64,000 nucleotides of DNA from Verticillium longisporum (lineage: Eukaryota > Ascomycota > Sordariomycetes > Glomerellales > Plectosphaerellaceae), in NCBI GenBank assembly GCA_019188255.1, contig JAETXT010000005.1:3720001-3784000 (forward strand), read 5' to 3'. The notes under the pieces were generated by a model. That model made no database searches. It was not told the origin of the DNA and saw nothing but the letters and a program-made list of their open reading frames with translations. Each line of letters starts with the position of its first letter. Positions within the stretch are counted from its first letter, which is position 1. Below are positions 59,965-64,000 of the stretch, in pieces. Made by a program: the position numbers and the translations under genes.

Positions 59965-60920
59965 GCGTGTGGGCGTAGCTACGCTTGTCGTTTTCTTGCA
60001 CTTTTTTTTTCCCAAAGGAGGGCTGGCCTTTTGCACGGCCTCGGTGACGGTTCGATTTCACTTTTCGTTCATACTTGATGCACACGGCATACGGGCGTAT
60101 TCTGAGCGAGAACGATGATACCACTGTTTTGAAACGCCTCTTGCCCACGATATGCGAGGCTCGTGGTTTTCCTCTACTGTACAACGAAGTTTGGGGAGGC
60201 CATTTGGAGGTCTCATCCTTTCCTTACCTCTCCGTCTCCTATCTTACGGCTGGATGGATGATGATGACAATGAGGAGGCACGATACCTGGGTTTGACCGG
60301 GACCAAGATCATTCCTTGCTGATGAGGATGATTGGACGACGTAGGATATTTTAATTACAATGACTCTTCTTCAACTGTGGACATGAATGCATGGTGTCTT
60401 GACAGTGATGCTGGAGGTACGGATTTCGCATATCGCTCGCTGACGGAGATGCGCAACAGATCCCAGGTGCCAGAAGGAAACTGACATGGATGATGTAATA
60501 TTCATGAGTGTCAAGTTGGAGCAGCTAACGTGGCTCGGTACAGACCGAACGACAACACGTTATGTGTTATCAACGAGAAAGTTTGTTGCTATCATGAATG
60601 CGCGCAAGACCAACCCAATGAGCCAATCGCCTTTGCATCGCGAGCGGCAACAGATCAGACCACCCTTTAACCGCCGTTGATGCGATGCCTGATTGATGAG
60701 TTTCCGATGGGCCAGGTGCCGGGGCCGAAGCTAACCTTGCACACCCGCTTGTTCGGCGTCTCCAAGACGAACCCCGTGACACGGCTTATCTAGAGCCGGA
60801 GCAACAAGAGGGGGAAGGCCCCTCTGGCTTTCGTACGGCGATGAATACCACATTTTGAGCCATTGATAGTCATCGTATTTCTGGAAAGTATCATCAGGAT
60901 ATTCATTCGACACATGACAC
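59965..60920. other. Intergenic, nothing recognised
   Basis: 3' flank of the CAP-Gly gene and 5' flank of the hydrolase. A T-run lies at 60003-60010. No gene seen. Confidence 0.45.
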
Positions 60921-62289
60921 ATGGAAAAAATGGCCGACTCGGACGTCAAGACGTTCTCCCTCGGAGACTTTGCCCTCCAATCGGGCGAGACGATCCGCAG
61001 CGCCTTCCTAGCGTACAAGACGTTCGGCGCGCCCTCGTCGCCGGCCGTCATCTACCCGACCTGGTACAGCGGCGCCATCGCCGACAATGAGTGGCTCGTC
61101 GGCGCGGGCAAGACGCTCGACCCGGCGCGCTACTACATCATCATGCCCGCGCTCTTTGGCAACGGCCAGTCCAGCAGCCCCAGCAACACGGAGGCGGCAC
61201 GCAAGTCGCAGGGCCAGGGCCAGGGGCAGCGGCGGCCGTGGCCGCGCGTGACGTTTTACGACAATGTGCGGGCGCAGCACGAGCTCGTGACGCGGGGGCT
61301 CGGCGTCGGGCACGCGCGCGCCGTGCTCGGGTGGAGCATGGGCGCCGGGCAGACGTACCAGTGGGCGACGCAGTATCCGGATTTTATGGACCTCGCCGTG
61401 CCGTTCTGCGGCAGCGCGCGCACGAGCCTGCACAACCAGGTGTTTCTCGAGGGCGTCAAGAGCGCGCTGCTCGCGGCCAAGGGGGCTTCGTCGGGGGCGT
61501 CTGTGCTGGCGAGGCGGGCGAGGCCGCTGAACATGGCGAGTATCGGGGGTGGACGGACGAGGAGAGGGCCAATGGGCTCAGGGCGCTCGGCAGGGTGTAT
61601 GCCGGGTGGGGATTCAGCCAGGCCTTCTACCGGGAGAGGGTGTACGAGACGGCGCCGACGCTGGGGTTCAAGGGGTTGGAGGAGTTCATGGTTGGGTTTT
61701 GGGAGGCGTGGGCTCTTTCAAAGGGTGTGTGTGCCGTTTTCGCCCTTTGGTGTTTGGTTGCCAGCACCCAGCTTGATGATGGCTGACATGATCCAGACCC
61801 CGAGAACATGCTCGTCATGCTGCACACGTGGCAGGCTGGGGACTGCTCGGACCAGGAACCGTACAACAAAGGTATGCGCCCATGTTGATGTTTCCAAGTC
61901 TTGACGTGCATTCAATGCATTTCATCAGTGCTCGGCTGAAGAACAGCGACAGACTTTGAGCTGGCCATGCGCAGCATCAAGGCCAAGATGCTCGTGCTCC
62001 CCGGCCAGACGGACCTTTACTTTCCACCCGAGGATTCCGAGTACGAGGTCAAATGCATGAGCCCAGGCATCGGAACGTGCGTTGCCTTCCCCTCGATCTG
62101 GGGGCACTGGTAGGTCTCTCCGTTGTGGGACAGGTGACTTGATGCTGAGCGTACGATTCCAGGGCTGGCGGGCCGGGGCAGAGCACGGAGGACGTCAAGT
62201 GGCTTGATGCGAAGCTGAGGGTCTTCTTTGGCGATGGAGGGTCTGATGCCGATACCGAGGTGATGATCGAACGCCTGTCGACCTTGTAG
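60921..62289 (+). CDS. Homoserine O-acetyltransferase-like alpha/beta hydrolase, one frame break
   Basis: Exons 60921-61724, 61797-61871, 61953-62109 and 62163-62289. The catalytic triad is visible: nucleophile serine in VLGWSMGAGQTYQW, aspartate in LVLPGQTDLYFPPED and histidine in SIWGHWAGGPG. The N-terminal LGDFALQSGETIRSAFLAYKTFG is typical of the MetX/homoserine acetyltransferase-like family. Many fungal relatives are not true acetyltransferases, so the reaction is open. The frame is lost at one of two G5 runs (61481-61485 or 61493-61497); one added base gives exactly 388 codons (387 residues). ATG 60921 was preferred; MADSDVK three codons on is an alternative. Class firm, substrate unknown. 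Confidence 0.85.
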
Positions 62290-62944
62290 ACGAGGCAGAC
62301 CTGTCGTGTGTAAGGTGAGGTAGGTAGGTAGGTAGGTAAGGTAGGTAGTTGAGGCAAACCTTTGGAGGCAGACATGTCGACTTTGTAGTAAGGCAGGTAC
62401 TTCCTCGGGCCCTTGCCGACGGAGCATCCAAATATAGCACTTGCCTTACTGGCCTCCGTACCTAAGTACCCTACCCAGCCACAGTCTGGACGGCGTCAGT
62501 CAGCCACCCACTATGTCGGTGGCTCAGCACGCAGCAACCGCAGAACGTGCAATGCTGAACGCTGACGTTGATGTTTCGGCGGTCGCAGCCGTGTGCTCCT
62601 CATCCTTGTAGCACCTTGTCCATCTTCGTACATACGCAAACAGCACACACACCACGACGACCCTCATCAATCCCCTCCTTCTGTACATACAGTTCCAATC
62701 CCTCTTGACCGGTCAATTGCTCGAACGCCAAAGAGACCGCCTCAGCACGCATCCTCCTCGACAAGCTCGCCTCTCCACGGCTTGCGCGACTCGTCCTCAA
62801 ACGAGCACAGCGGCATCCCCATCTCGAGCTCCACGAATCCGAGACGTTGCCGACATCACGAACCTCGGACCCTACACGGAGGCTTCCTCCCACGGCTCAA
62901 TCAATCGCCAGACGCACAACCCTTCCTGGGCACCCGCCACAGCC
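62290..62944. other. Intergenic between hydrolase and kinase
   Basis: Contains a GGTA tetranucleotide run, GTACCTAAGTACC elements (62458-62470), and the kinase leader with the frame open but without an earlier ATG. Confidence 0.45.
62318..62347. repeat. (GGTA)n microsatellite
   Basis: About seven imperfect AGGT/GGTA units just after the hydrolase stop. Confidence 0.85.
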
Positions 62945-64000
62945 ATGGCGCAACTCCTCCTCGATCTCGTCACCTCCTTTGGCAACTGCCTGAGCTGCTT
63001 CCCCGGCTCGCCCACCCTCAAGATCAACAATCGCAGTTTCAAGATCTTGCGGCTGCTAGGCGAGGTGCGCCCCTTCCTCCCCCCTCTCTCTCTCTCTCTC
63101 TATCATGAACGATTTTTGGCCCCCAATTCCTATCCATGAGCTGACTTGTCCCTCCAGGGCGGCTTCTCCTATGTCTACCTCGTCGAGGACACATCCACAC
63201 AGGCGCAATACGCCCTCAAGAAGATCCGCTGTCCCTTTGGCGCCGAGTCGGTCGCCCAGGCCATGCGCGAGGTCGACGCCTACCGCCTCTTCGGCCGCAC
63301 CCCAGGCATCATCCACGCCGTGGACCACGCCGTCGCCTCGGAGCGCGGCGGCGGCGGCGACGACCCCGGCGCCAAGACGGTCTACGTCCTGCTGCCCTAC
63401 TACAAGCGCGGCAACCTCCAGGACCTCATCAACGCCAACGCCGTCAACAACGCCACCTTTCCCGAGCGCCGCCTCATGCTCCTCTTCCTCGGCGTCTGCC
63501 GCGCCCTGCGCGAGATGCACCACTACACCGGCACCGCCGGCGCCCCGGCCCCCGGCGCCCCCTCGGTACCCATGGAGATGGGCCACGGCGACGAGGACGA
63601 CCAGGGCCACGGTCCGCGCCGCGGCCGCGCCGGCGTCCCCGACGATGAGGACGCCGAGGCGCAGGAAGCGCCCCTCATGGCCCCGGCCACGCACGCCTCG
63701 TCGCAGCCCGGCGGCGGCGGGCCGCCCACGTCGTACGCCCACCGCGACATCAAGCCCGGCAACATCATGATCACCGACTCGGGCAACGCGCCCATCCTCA
63801 TGGACCTCGGCTCCCTCGCCGCGAGCCCGCTGCCCATCACGTCGCCGTCCCTCGCCCTGCAGACCCAGGACACGGCCGCCGAGCACTCGACCATGCCCTA
63901 CCGCGCGCCCGAGCTCTTCGACGTCCAGACGGGCGCCGTCATCGACACAAAGGTCGACATTTGGTCCATGGGCTGCACCCTCTACGCCTGCCTCGTCGGC
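62945..64000 (+). CDS. Ser/Thr kinase of the Env7/STK16 (NAK) family, 3' partial
   Basis: Exon 1 (62945-63064) opens MAQLLLDLVTSFGNCLSCFPG and reaches the glycine loop; exon 2 (63158 onward) supplies GGFSYVYLVEDTS, the ATP lysine in YALKKIRC, catalytic loop YAHRDIKPGNIMI, DLG in place of DFG (LMDLGSLA), YRAPELFDV and VDIWSMGCTLYACLVG, where the window ends in frame. STK16/Env7 kinases act at Golgi and vacuole membranes; the two cysteines near residues 16-19 (CLSC) may be palmitoylated as in yeast Env7, which is an inference. A Gly/Ala/Asp-rich insert of about 75 residues sits between the MHHYTG helix and the catalytic loop, longer than in yeast. Start chosen because no ATG occurs earlier in this open frame. 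Confidence 0.9.
63084..63104. repeat. (CT)n microsatellite within the kinase intron
   Basis: An uninterrupted CT run lies inside intron 63065-63157, ahead of the branch point and acceptor (CTCCAG). Confidence 0.85.

Noticed and set aside
59642..60184. Minus-strand frame over the CAP-Gly 3' end
   Set aside because: Antisense shadow of the zinc-knuckle exon.

Overview
The window is nuclear DNA of a filamentous ascomycete, most likely a sordariomycete of the order Hypocreales. The support is many short introns (about 50-100 bases) with GT..AG borders, a GC-rich coding bias, and fungus-specific families: a HET-domain protein, a Zn2Cys6 regulator, a Kre9/Knh1-like wall protein, an NNP nitrate transporter and a vezatin-type myosin-binding protein. 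Species cannot be named from sequence alone.

Layout. 1-1920: a HET-domain gene cut by the left edge. 4251-11488: a three-gene group of a Zn2Cys6 regulator (-), a divergent acyl-CoA/coumarate-CoA ligase ending in a peroxisomal AKL signal (+) and a convergent AidB-type acyl-CoA dehydrogenase (-). A near-identical 20-base element lies in the shared regulator/ligase promoter and again upstream of the dehydrogenase. 13432-15553: vezatin/Inp2-like gene. 16590-21580: housekeeping block of PCNA, ribosomal protein eS30, pyridoxal kinase and dUTPase. 22.4-26.1 kb: two proteins I do not recognise, one with faint uracil-DNA-glycosylase-like motifs. 26.9-32.4 kb: a coiled-coil centromere-type protein, a three-KH RNA-binding protein with a 927-base ATG-free leader, and a dimeric alpha-beta barrel protein. 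36.2-37.1 kb: GPI-type wall protein. 38.5 kb: tRNA-Arg(ACG). 39.4-41.1 kb: nitrate transporter. 44.1-54.2 kb: RecQ/BLM helicase, Nop14 and a membrane-anchored ARM-like protein. 57.3-64.0 kb: CLIP-170/Tip1-like CAP-Gly protein, a homoserine-acetyltransferase-like hydrolase and an Env7/STK16-like kinase cut by the right edge. Gene-poor stretches are 1.9-4.25, 11.5-13.4, 32.4-36.2, 41.1-44.1 and 54.2-57.3 kb.

The genes do not form one pathway, apart from the 4.2-11.5 kb group, which looks like a regulated peroxisomal acyl-CoA catabolism module. PCNA, dUTPase and RecQ share a DNA-replication theme and have MCB-like ACGCG cores upstream.

A caution for readers: dUTPase, nitrate transporter (twice), CLIP-like protein (twice), the hydrolase and probably the 24.5 kb gene each lose frame by exactly one missing base, nearly always at a C/G run. 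This looks like uncorrected homopolymer error in the assembly rather than real gene decay. One different lesion, an in-frame TGA in the Zn2Cys6 regulator, is not explained that way.
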